32,056 bases of DNA. Origin: Sphingobacteriia bacterium. Lineage in GTDB: Bacteria; Bacteroidota; Bacteroidia; Bacteroidales; UBA7960. The notes beneath the pieces were generated by a model that was given only the letters and a program-made list of their open reading frames with translations, ran no database searches and had not been told where the DNA came from. The translations under genes were made by a program, and so were the position numbers. This document shows, piece by piece, positions 24,920 through 32,056 of the stretch (positions are counted from its first letter, which is position 1; each line of letters begins with the position of its first letter). The stretch is taken from positions 1-32,056 of the forward strand of contig JAABRR010000044.1 of the NCBI GenBank assembly GCA_011390785.1, written 5' to 3'.

Positions 24920-25977
24920 AAAATCTGAGAAAGATAAACCAAATACTTCTTTTCATTTTTATTGTTTTCGCCCTGTTTTATTTTGGGTCCACCTTTTTGA
25001 TCCCTTTTGTTTTTGGTATTTTCTTCGCCACCCTGATGTCTCCTTTTTCCAATATGCTGGAAAGAGTCTGGGGCGACCGCATTTTCTCATCCCTTATAAG
25101 CACATTGGTTGTTTTAATTGTTGTGGGAGGGGTAATGTACATTTTTGTTTACCAGATAAGCCTTTTCGTTTCGGATATATCCTCCATCAGAAATGAAATC
25201 CAGACCATGGTTAAAGACCTGCAGGACAGGATAGTGACGGCAACAAATCTCTCCCTGGAAGAGCAAAAAAATATTTGGCAAAACAGGTCAGAAAATCTGC
25301 TAAACACCCTTGAATCGGGCCTTACCCGCTTTTTGGGCAATATTCTTAATACTGCTGCAGGCTTTTTCCTGGTACTGATTTATGTATTCCTGCTTTTGTA
25401 TTACAGAAACAAGTTTTCTGAATCAGTACTGATGTATATTGAAAAACAAAACGAAGAAGAAGTAAAGGATGTATTGCAGAGCATCAGCAGGGTGGTGTAT
25501 CAGTATTTATGGGGAAGAGCCAAGGTTATGTCTATTCTGGCCATCATGTATTACATCACCTTTATCATCTTCGACATGCCTTATGCATTATTGCTGACAA
25601 TTTTTGGTGCCCTGGTTACCATCATCCCTTATCTCGGGCCATTTATAAGTGGTATAATTCCCATTATCTTCTCTTTCATTTACCTTGAAAATATACATAC
25701 CGCTATATTCTTTTCTGCCATAATCATTGTTGAGCAGATTATTGAAAGCTATGTACTTGAGCCATTGATAATCGGAAATGAAGTTAAAATCAACCCCTTA
25801 ATTGTAATCATTGCCATTGTAATTGGGGGTGCGATATGGGGATTAGCCGGAATGATTTTATTTGTCCCCATATTTGCCATGATCAAAATCATATCCAACC
25901 ATACAGCCGGATTAAAACCAGTAGGATATTTATTGGGAAATTCGAAAAAAGCCAGGAAGAAAAGCAATAAAAGCTAA
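24916..25977 (+). CDS. AI-2E transporter family (PerM-like) membrane protein
   Basis: The 353-residue protein has an N-terminal helix pair (LLFIFIVFALFYFGSTFLIPFVFGIFFATLMSP), an amphipathic soluble segment around 90-135 (SLEEQKNIWQNRSENLLNTLES), then about five more helices. The family pattern LLTIFGALVTIIPYLGPFISGIIPIIFSF is present, and the C-terminal part contains EPLIIGNEVKINPLIVIIAIVIGGAIWG with its conserved Pro-Leu. Family members include autoinducer-2 exporters and Na+/H+ antiporters; the substrate here is not known. It is tightly coupled to the preceding small frame. A hairpin with AAACATTCT/AGGATGTTT arms lies just after the stop. Confidence 0.9.
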   Translation: MKNLRKINQILLFIFIVFALFYFGSTFLIPFVFGIFFATLMSPFSNMLERVWGDRIFSSLISTLVVLIVVGGVMYIFVYQISLFVSDISSIRNEIQTMVKDLQDRIVTATNLSLEEQKNIWQNRSENLLNTLESGLTRFLGNILNTAAGFFLVLIYVFLLLYYRNKFSESVLMYIEKQNEEEVKDVLQSISRVVYQYLWGRAKVMSILAIMYYITFIIFDMPYALLLTIFGALVTIIPYLGPFISGIIPIIFSFIYLENIHTAIFFSAIIIVEQIIESYVLEPLIIGNEVKINPLIVIIAIVIGGAIWGLAGMILFVPIFAMIKIISNHTAGLKPVGYLLGNSKKARKKSNKS

Positions 25978-25984
25978 CAGAAAT

Positions 25985-26014
25985 AAACATTCTAGAACCT
26001 TAATCAGGATGTTT
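25985..26014 (+). terminator. Probable terminator after the AI-2E-type gene
   Basis: AAACATTCT (25985-25993) pairs with AGGATGTTT (26006-26014) with one G-T pair, loop 12. It is followed by CGTTTTC, a weak T-tract. It lies eight bases past the stop codon and 55 bases before the dehydrogenase start. Confidence 0.45.
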
Positions 26015-26069
26015 CGTTTTCAAACAATATCTTACTAAATTTTACATCAATTTTAAACAAAATAGCATT

Positions 26070-27440
26070 ATGTTGAAATCTATCAATCCCTTTACCAGTG
26101 AAATCCTTGCTGAAATAGAATTAACCAGTGCAGCCGATCTTGACAAAAATCTGGACAGGGCACAGAAAGGTTTTATAAACTGGCGGCAAACCAGCTTCGA
26201 CCAGCGAAGTAAAATGCTCATGACCCTGGCATCAACCTTAAAAAAAAATAAAGATGAATATGCCGGACTTATGAGTCGCGAAATGGGTAAGGTTATAAAG
26301 GAATCAATTAAGGAAGTAGAGAAATCGGCCATGGTTCTTGAGTATTTAGCCGAAAACGGTCCCGGTTATCTTGAAGAAGAAAGAGTGAAGGCACAAGGAG
26401 GCCAAGGAGTAATTATGTATGAACCCATGGGGGTTGTATTAGCAATAATGCCATGGAATTTCCCGTTTTGGCAGTTTTTTCGGTTTGCCGCATCAACCCT
26501 AATGGCCGGTAACAGTATTTTGTTAAAGCACTCGTCTCATGTGCCTCTTTGTGGGTTAAAAATTCAGGAAATATTCGATGCTGCTAATTTTCCGGAAGGG
26601 GTACTTCAGAACCTGCTTACATCTTCTTCCAATATGAACAACATTATAAAGGATAGCAGGGTTCAGGGTGTAAGCCTTACCGGTAGCCTGACAGCCGGAG
26701 CATCCGTAGCTTCGCAGGCCGGAAGTAATATAAAGAAAACGGTACTTGAGCTGGGTGGCAATGATCCTTTTATTGTACTGGATGATGCTGATGTAAAAAA
26801 AGCTGCCCAATCGGGTGTAAAAGCAAGGATGAATAATTTTGGCCAAAGCTGTATAGCAGCAAAACGGTTTATTCTTCATAAGGATATTGCAGATGAATTT
26901 ATGAACGAGTTCAAAAAGGAACTCGAATCTATGGTGTTTGGAAATCCTTTAAATCATGACTCCGATTATGGTTCATTGGCCAATAAGAAACAAAAAGAAT
27001 TGCTTGACCAACAGGTAGCCCAAACCTTGGGTAAAGATGCAGAAATATTCTGGAAAGAGATGAAGGCGCCTGAAGGTAGTGCCTTTTTCAACCCCATGAT
27101 TCTCACCAACATTCAACCAGACACACCAGCCTATAAAGATGAGCTTTTTGGACCCGTAGCATCAATGTTTGTAGTAAAAGATGAAAACGAAGCAATTATG
27201 GTTGCCAATGATACCGAATATGGACTTGGTGCTTCTGTTTGGTCGCAGGATTTTGAAAGGGCACGCATCATGGCAGGCAAGCTGGAAGCAGGAATGGTAA
27301 ACATCAATCATGAAGTATTCTCTATGCCCGAACTACCCTTTGGGGGTGTAAAAAAATCGGGTATAGGGAGAGAAATGGCAGATGATGGGATCAGGGAATT
27401 TACGAATAAAAAAGCTCTTTGGTACCCAACGAGAGAATAG
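26070..27440 (+). CDS. NAD(P)-dependent succinate-semialdehyde-type aldehyde dehydrogenase
   Basis: The 456-residue protein has the aldehyde dehydrogenase fold: MPWNFPFWQ, the NAD(P)-binding SLTGSLTAG, the base E227 in VLELGGNDPF, nucleophile C261 in FGQSCIAAKRF, and ELFGPVASMF with the PFGGVKKSGIGRE end. Length and motif spelling match the short YneI/Sad-type succinate-semialdehyde dehydrogenases (about 460) rather than GabD (about 480). It oxidises succinate semialdehyde or a related aldehyde to the acid in the cytosol. No 4-aminobutyrate transaminase is next to it, so a detoxification role in the stress set is as likely as GABA use. It converges on the PRC-barrel gene. Confidence 0.9.
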   Translation: MLKSINPFTSEILAEIELTSAADLDKNLDRAQKGFINWRQTSFDQRSKMLMTLASTLKKNKDEYAGLMSREMGKVIKESIKEVEKSAMVLEYLAENGPGYLEEERVKAQGGQGVIMYEPMGVVLAIMPWNFPFWQFFRFAASTLMAGNSILLKHSSHVPLCGLKIQEIFDAANFPEGVLQNLLTSSSNMNNIIKDSRVQGVSLTGSLTAGASVASQAGSNIKKTVLELGGNDPFIVLDDADVKKAAQSGVKARMNNFGQSCIAAKRFILHKDIADEFMNEFKKELESMVFGNPLNHDSDYGSLANKKQKELLDQQVAQTLGKDAEIFWKEMKAPEGSAFFNPMILTNIQPDTPAYKDELFGPVASMFVVKDENEAIMVANDTEYGLGASVWSQDFERARIMAGKLEAGMVNINHEVFSMPELPFGGVKKSGIGREMADDGIREFTNKKALWYPTRE

Positions 27441-27527
27441 ATGCTACATTAGCCCACCTTTCAAATCATGTTTATAACATTGACGTTATTCAATGATAAG
27501 CAGCAATGTCTCAAATGTTTGAATATG

Positions 27528-28298
27528 TCATTTTTGTAAAGCCGGAAATTTTCTCTCATAATAATCCAATAAAGCTTTCTCGAAGGATTCTTCAACGGAT
27601 TTGTCAGTATTAAACTCGGGTGCATCTTTGATTACATCGGTATGGACGTTTATGGATACTTCATGGGTTTCAAAACTGATTTCATCCAACCAATTGATCA
27701 GGAGAATAACTTTTTTGCTCCAGGGAAGCCAGTTGCTGGTGTCAATAATTACGTAAATCATTTGCCAGTCGGCATCATCTACTATCATATCTTCCAAATG
27801 CCCAAGATGCCCATCGGTTGCCAGTATGTGGTATCCTTTTACTTCGTTGAAGCTTCTGAGTTTTGTATCCAGTTTCTCTTCACTGATTTTTTCTTCACTA
27901 ATTTCTTTTGTGGGTACATTCATGGGTCGGGCAGGATAATACAATCCGGTATGCGTAGGAGGTATATATCCTGGACTCCAATAGGATGCGTAGCCATAAT
28001 GCTTCATAAGTTCCTTTTCATATTCTCTGGAAACCGTTGGCTTGTCTTCTGGCGAAGGACTTTTATCTATATCTTCTTTAGCAATATTTATTGATATATG
28101 TTTGCTATCCCAAAGATGATCGATGAAAACATTTATGGGTAAAAGAATTCTTTTGTCCTTAAAAAAGCCACCAAAATCAGCTTCAATATACCTGACAATC
28201 CATTTATCTTCATCAAAGAGAAAGTCCTTAATCTTTCCTTTTGTTCCATCGGTGGTTTCGATGGTAAGTCCTGTAATATCTTTCAAACGATGTTTCAT
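27528..28298 (-). CDS. Tandem PRC-barrel domain protein
   Basis: The 256-residue protein has two PRC-barrel repeats. The first (about 4-75) reads KDITGLTIETTDGTKGKIKDFLFDEDKWIVRYIEAD; the second (about 150-225) has VKGYHILATDGHLGHLEDMIVDDADWQMIYVIID. A Tyr/Pro-rich linker (YGYASYWSPGYIPPTHTGLYYPARP) joins them. PRC-barrels bind RNA or proteins in RimM and photosynthetic reaction centres; stand-alone tandem forms are common among bacterial stress genes, and their role is not established. No signal peptide, so cytosolic. It is divergent from nothing and follows the M50 protease gene on the same strand with a 100-bp gap. Confidence 0.85.
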   Translation of the reverse strand: MKHRLKDITGLTIETTDGTKGKIKDFLFDEDKWIVRYIEADFGGFFKDKRILLPINVFIDHLWDSKHISINIAKEDIDKSPSPEDKPTVSREYEKELMKHYGYASYWSPGYIPPTHTGLYYPARPMNVPTKEISEEKISEEKLDTKLRSFNEVKGYHILATDGHLGHLEDMIVDDADWQMIYVIIDTSNWLPWSKKVILLINWLDEISFETHEVSINVHTDVIKDAPEFNTDKSVEESFEKALLDYYERKFPALQK

Positions 28299-28398
28299 TT
28301 TTCTTAGGTTTAAAGGTTTATAAATTATTGATATTTCAATTCTATAAGCTAAAAGGTATAAAAATCGGATTCTCTATTTTTGGTAAGTAATGAATAAT

Positions 28399-29484
28399 TT
28401 ACTGCAACGCCTTGCGAATCATAAAGAACTCATTGATGTTATCAATATCCAGGATTCCTTCAATTGCATCATTTTTTAGTACCGGAGCAATATCGTATTT
28501 GTTTTTTCGCATGTGTTTAAATGCTTCAAAAATGTTCATTTCAGGCGTTACAGATTCAATCTTAGTGTTCATCGAATCTATAATTTTTCCTTCCTTTCCG
28601 TAAGTTCCCAGACCCGATATCAGGTCTTTCTGGGTTAGTAATCCTTTATATTCACCCCCCGATTTAATAACAAATCCCCGATTTGACATGTGTTGCAGCA
28701 GATCGGCTGCTTTACCCAACGTTTCTTCGATATCCAGCACATCGTAATCTGTAATGATAATTTCCTGCACCGTGTGGTCTTCCAAAATGTTTTGGTACTT
28801 CATAATTTCATATTCTCCTTTGGCTCCCAATAAGATAAAAAACCCGATAACGATCAGAAACGGATTAATATATAAACCGGCAATAATGAATAAAATGGCG
28901 AATACTTGTCCAATATTTTTGGCAATGCGGGTAGCTTCCATTCTGCTCATCCATAAAGAGAGTAAAGATCGGAACAAGCGACCACCATCCATGGGGAATG
29001 CCGGGATAAGATTAAATGCTACGATAAAAATATTTGCAGCCAGCAGCATTACCGGAAAATTGTTTCGCGTAATATAACTTACCTCCATTTCACCAAACGA
29101 AACAGACTGAAAGTAATAAAGGTAAAGCCCCAATACGGCTGCTATTACAATATTTACTGCCGGACCAGCCAAAGAAACCAGGAATTCTTCTTTAGGTTTC
29201 TCGGGCATTTTGGTAATATTAGCCATACCGCCAATGGGTAGCAGGGTAATACTATGCACTTCACCACCAAATTTTATGGCTACCAGCGAATGTCCAAATT
29301 CATGAAGCAATACGCACATAAACAGCGTAAGAATAAAAAGAATATGCATGAGTATTTGCGCAGTTTCCAGTCCTTGCCTCATGGTAACAAAGACAATCCA
29401 GACTATAAGCAGGGAAAAAGTCCAATGGATAGACACTTTTATTCCAAAGGGTTTTCCAAGTTGTAAAGAGTATTTTGAATTCAT
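28399..29484 (-). CDS. M50 site-2-type membrane metalloprotease with two CBS domains
   Basis: From the ATG at 29484 the protein has 361 residues. HEFGH (61-65) in the second helix is the zinc motif, and NLIPAFPMDGGR with D166 is the third metal-ligand motif; both are diagnostic of M50/SpoIVFB-like intramembrane proteases. About six helices are followed by two C-terminal CBS domains (about 225-361) that may bind adenyl nucleotides and gate activity. An upstream in-frame ATG at 29580 would add 32 residues with no family resemblance; MNSKYSLQLGKPFGIKVSIHW is the usual N-terminus, so I prefer 29484. Targets are probably membrane-bound regulators, but none is visible nearby. The gene is upstream of the PRC-barrel gene on the same strand. 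Confidence 0.9.
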   Translation of the reverse strand: MNSKYSLQLGKPFGIKVSIHWTFSLLIVWIVFVTMRQGLETAQILMHILFILTLFMCVLLHEFGHSLVAIKFGGEVHSITLLPIGGMANITKMPEKPKEEFLVSLAGPAVNIVIAAVLGLYLYYFQSVSFGEMEVSYITRNNFPVMLLAANIFIVAFNLIPAFPMDGGRLFRSLLSLWMSRMEATRIAKNIGQVFAILFIIAGLYINPFLIVIGFFILLGAKGEYEIMKYQNILEDHTVQEIIITDYDVLDIEETLGKAADLLQHMSNRGFVIKSGGEYKGLLTQKDLISGLGTYGKEGKIIDSMNTKIESVTPEMNIFEAFKHMRKNKYDIAPVLKNDAIEGILDIDNINEFFMIRKALQ

Positions 29485-30057
29485 TATGAAAAATTTAAAA
29501 AAATTTATTAGTGAACCAATTGAATTCTCTTTGTATTCTTTTTGGTTGACATTTAACAATACCGTGCCAGTGTTCCGCAAAAGGACGAGGGAAAAGGGTA
29601 TTCATAAATAGTGCCGCACCCTTCGGAGTCTTAAAGATGCATGAGATAAAAGGTTGATGAGTAATTAATTCCACAGGTTTTCGATAGCCCTTTCAATGGT
29701 TTTCCCTAATGCCAAACAATTATTTTACATGTATTGAAAGCAATGGTTATTTCAATATCATCATCTTCAATATCATCATCATGAGTGTCAATTATATTGT
29801 CATGGTTTTGGTTCAGCTTAATTATTGTAGAAAATACACCCCAAAAAGAAAATTTGCAGCAAATCAAATCGCTTTTTTCAGAAAATGACACTGCTTTACA
29901 CACATCATTTTCTATTCTAAAGAAAATCATTAATGCCTGATATTCTAATACTTAGCAATCACAAACCATTTATCAGATAACGGATCCGATTAAAAAAGCA
30001 GCAATCTAAGGTATAATTCTTGGCACATCAAGTAAATATACTTTAAATGTTTTATTA
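29485..30057. other. Divergent spacer with a doubtful small frame
   Basis: This region should carry promoters for the M50 gene (minus) and the lipoprotein gene (plus). A 74-codon minus-strand frame (29706-29930) encodes a Cys-containing start and an acidic HDDDIEDDDIEI patch produced by a tandem 15-base repeat. I recognise no family and do not support it as a gene beyond a low level. Confidence 0.4.
29751..29780. repeat. Two perfect copies of a 15-bp tandem repeat
   Basis: TTCAATATCATCATC occurs twice in a row (29751-29765, 29766-29780). In the minus-strand frame it encodes a duplicated DDDIE, so copy-number change would keep that frame. Confidence 0.6.
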
Positions 30058-30681
30058 ATGCAAAAAATGAAAAGACCTATGAAAAAGATAAAGTATTTGA
30101 CAGGACTTTTGGTGCCGGTAATATTGCTATTTTCGACATCATGCCAACAACAACCTTCGTCTGCAGATTCACAAGTTGATTTGGCCGAAGTTAAGACCGA
30201 AATGCAGGAAGTAAATGAACTCATTGACGAAAGTATAAATGAAGAGTCTGTTCATGTTTTCATAAATAAAACCGATCTGGCTCTAAATGAACTCGACAAT
30301 TATATTGATGATTATCTTTTGGCAATGGATAATGCCAATGAAAATGTAGCCAAAGAGCCACGAAACAGCATTATAAAAATCAAGGAGAAGGTGGCAGGGA
30401 TAGATTTAAGATTGGCCTTGCTTGATAATGAGAATTTAATAGGACAAAGCCCTTTTGATGAACTTCCGGAACAAACTCATAAGGAAGACAGGGTACGTCC
30501 AATAGCCTATCCTTATCATTACCCTTACAGCACGAATACAACACCGGGACAACCTGTAGATATTGAAGACACTGCCATAAAAGAAATTGAAGATTATGCC
30601 AAAGAAATTCATAAAGAAATTGTCAACGAACTGAAAGAGCTCAAAACAGAAATAGATGAATTTATTGTTGCAAGCTTATAG
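30058..30681 (+). CDS. Unrecognised lipoprotein with helical body
   Basis: The product is 207 residues from 30058, or 200 from the more lipoprotein-like start MKKIKYL at 30079. The positively charged start, hydrophobic stretch GLLVPVILLF and lipobox STSC (C29 by the longer numbering) predict lipid attachment and export to the periplasm or outer membrane. The mature part is very acidic and mostly helical: heptad-like residues around 42-75 and 165-203, separated by a Pro/Tyr/His stretch (RPIAYPYHYPYSTNTTPG). I know no family for it. It ends in a strong terminator, so it is a separate unit from the metal ATPase that follows. Confidence 0.7.
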   Translation: MQKMKRPMKKIKYLTGLLVPVILLFSTSCQQQPSSADSQVDLAEVKTEMQEVNELIDESINEESVHVFINKTDLALNELDNYIDDYLLAMDNANENVAKEPRNSIIKIKEKVAGIDLRLALLDNENLIGQSPFDELPEQTHKEDRVRPIAYPYHYPYSTNTTPGQPVDIEDTAIKEIEDYAKEIHKEIVNELKELKTEIDEFIVASL

Positions 30682-30698
30682 ACGCAGCACATTCAATA

Positions 30699-30746
30699 AA
30701 TAAGTATTCTAACCTCTGGCAAATGTTAGAATGCTTATTTTTTTTT
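30699..30746 (+). terminator. Rho-independent terminator after the lipoprotein gene
   Basis: AATAAGTATTCTAAC (30699-30713) pairs with GTTAGAATGCTTATT (30725-30739) over 15 bases with one G-T pair, loop 11. A run of nine T (30738-30746) follows. It lies 18 bases past the stop codon. Confidence 0.88.
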
Positions 30747-30772
30747 GACATTATTTCTTCAATCCAATAAAA

Positions 30773-32056
30773 ATGAATAAACAATCAAAAAGGCATCATC
30801 ATCAAAAGGAAAATGACAAGCATGTTCATTCCTCTAAAAAAAATCATCACAATCATGAAAACCATGAAGATCATGATCACAAAGACCATGACCAACACAA
30901 GGATCATGAGCAGCATAATCACAACAACCACGAACATCAGGACCATCATGCCCATATGATAAAGGATTTTCGCACCCGCTTCTGGATATCTCTGGCAATG
31001 AGTGTTCCCATCATAGTCCTGGCCCCCATGATACAGGGATTACTAGGGTATGAGTTTCGTTTTGATGGTGACCGCTACGTGCAATTTGCATTATCTTCAT
31101 TGGTCTTCTTTTTCGGTGGCTGGCCTTTTTTCAAAGGACTCATAGACGAGATAAAAGACAGGGCTCCTGGCATGATGACCCTTATCGCAATGGCTATCAC
31201 AGTGGCTTATGTGTATAGCTCAGCGGTAGTTTTCGGACTGGAAGGAAAGATTTTCTTCTGGGAACTGGCAACGCTGATCGTAGTTATGTTGCTGGGCCAC
31301 TGGATAGAAATGAAATCGGTAATGGGCGCTTCCAATGCCCTGGATGAACTCGCCAAACTAATGCCTTCCGAAGCTACCCGGATAAAAGACGATGATGACA
31401 CCGAAACGGTTCCCATTTCAGAACTCAACGCCGATGATCTCATCCTTGTTAAACCGGGTGAGAAAATTCCCGCTGATGGTGAAATCAAAGAGGGCGAAAG
31501 CAATATCAACGAAGCCATGATTACCGGTGAATCCAAACCAGTAACAAAAAAGGAAGGTGATGAGGTAATTGGCGGCTCCATTAATGACAATGGCACGATA
31601 AAAGTCGTTGTAAAACACACCGAAAAAGACTCTTACCTATCCAAAGTCATTGGCATGGTGGAAGAAGCGCAGAAATCGCGCTCCAAAACCCAGAACTTCG
31701 CCAATAAAGCAGCGGGATGGCTTTTCTACATTGCACTGGGCGGGGGACTCATTACTCTTGCTACCTGGCTGGTATTGGGTCGCGAATTTTCATTTGCACT
31801 GGAAAGGATGGTAACGGTAATGGTGATTTCCTGCCCACATGCCCTGGGACTGGCAGTTCCGCTGGTAGTAGCCATCTCCACATCCGTTTCGGCGCAAAAA
31901 GGTTTGCTCATCCGCAACCGTACCGCCTTTGAAAATGCCCGGAAGATCACCACCATCATTTTCGACAAAACCGGAACCCTTACCAAAGGCGAGTTTGGTG
32001 TTACCCGTTATAAATCGGTGAGTGATGATTACGCTGATGAAGACATTTTATCGATG
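30773..32056 (+). CDS. copB: P1B-type heavy-metal ATPase, CopB class (CPH motif), 3' end beyond window
   Basis: Translation from the ATG at 30773 stays open to the window edge (428 codons). The first 62 residues hold 21 histidines interleaved with Asp, Glu and Asn and replace a Cys-type HMA domain. Then come paired helices, the [14 protein letters not shown] actuator loop (TGES 251-254), the transmembrane metal motif CPH (C354-P355-H356, in [13 protein letters not shown]) and DKTGT with phosphorylated D398. CPH with a His-rich N-terminus defines the CopB/P1B-3 group, which exports Cu+, Ag+ or Cu2+. The ATP-binding domain is cut off by the window end. It is separated from the lipoprotein by a terminator, so its promoter should sit within 30747-30772 or overlap the terminator. 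Confidence 0.92.
   Translation, partial: MNKQSKRHHHQKENDKHVHSSKKNHHNHENHEDHDHKDHDQHKDHEQHNHNNHEHQDHHAHMIKDFRTRFWISLAMSVPIIVLAPMIQGLLGYEFRFDGDRYVQFALSSLVFFFGGWPFFKGLIDEIKDRAPGMMTLIAMAITVAYVYSSAVVFGLEGKIFFWELATLIVVMLLGHWIEMKSVMGASNALDELAKLMPSEATRIKDDDDTETVPISELNADDLILVKPGEKIPADGEIKEGESNINEAMITGESKPVTKKEGDEVIGGSINDNGTIKVVVKHTEKDSYLSKVIGMVEEAQKSRSKTQNFANKAAGWLFYIALGGGLITLATWLVLGREFSFALERMVTVMVISCPHALGLAVPLVVAISTSVSAQKGLLIRNRTAFENARKITTIIFDKTGTLTKGEFGVTRYKSVSDDYADEDILSM

Noticed and set aside
30781-30960. CAT/CAC-rich repeats considered as a low-complexity or CRISPR-like array
   Set aside because: They are codons of a continuous His-rich protein tail with no regular spacer structure.

Overview
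The window reads as AT-rich chromosomal DNA of a Bacteroidota bacterium, probably Bacteroidales/Marinilabiliales-like. I infer this from the families present (zinc-ribbon methyltransferase, tandem Usp, baeRF protein, hybrid kinase with a NtrC partner), from the scarcity of clear Shine-Dalgarno sites, and from how closely the proteins resemble those I know from that phylum. No rRNA, tRNA, CRISPR array, transposase or complete mobile element was seen.

Layout. (a) 1-1072 is a gene graveyard. The N-terminal half of a mercuric-reductase-like FAD disulfide oxidoreductase carries a one-base frameshift in a T-run and is joined directly to an internal piece of a GH105/GH88-type glycosidase. (b) 1429-4119 is a P2-type cation ATPase. 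It converges, across a hairpin, on a minus-strand pair at 4244-8355: a beta-phosphoglucomutase-like/trehalose-6-phosphatase fusion followed by a GH65 phosphorylase-like enzyme. Together this pair has the domain set of mycobacterial OtsB1. (c) 8356-9939 is a gene-poor, very AT-rich stretch with one SAM methyltransferase. (d) 9940-11343 is a MATE exporter.

(e) 11437-29484 is dense in stress and redox genes. It holds a tandem universal stress protein, a soluble hybrid histidine kinase with C-terminal HPt overlapping a NtrC-type sigma-54 activator, and a minus-strand series (baeRF protein, AIF/ferredoxin-reductase-like flavoprotein, small four-helix membrane protein, dodecin). It also holds OsmC, a 51-residue DUF1328 protein, a [4Fe-4S] ferredoxin, an AI-2E/PerM-type membrane protein, a succinate-semialdehyde-type dehydrogenase, a tandem PRC-barrel protein and an M50 site-2 protease with CBS domains. 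Inside this stretch lies a tight plus-strand run of four membrane-protein genes (20162-23041): a TauE/SafE exporter, a CdsA-like cytidylyltransferase, a DGK1/dolichol/phytol-kinase-like CTP-dependent kinase and a CDP-alcohol phosphatidyltransferase. The last three could form a complete lipid-to-phospholipid route. (f) 30058-30681 is an unrecognised lipoprotein ending in a strong terminator. (g) 30773 to the window end is the first part of a CopB-type (CPH) P1B ATPase with a 21-histidine N-terminal tail.

The most system-like signals are the three-enzyme lipid module, the kinase/sigma-54 activator pair embedded among stress genes (with a weak sigma-54-like site upstream of a dodecin that lacks both flavin-contact residues), and the split OtsB1-like pair. 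All functional links are inferred from families and gene order.
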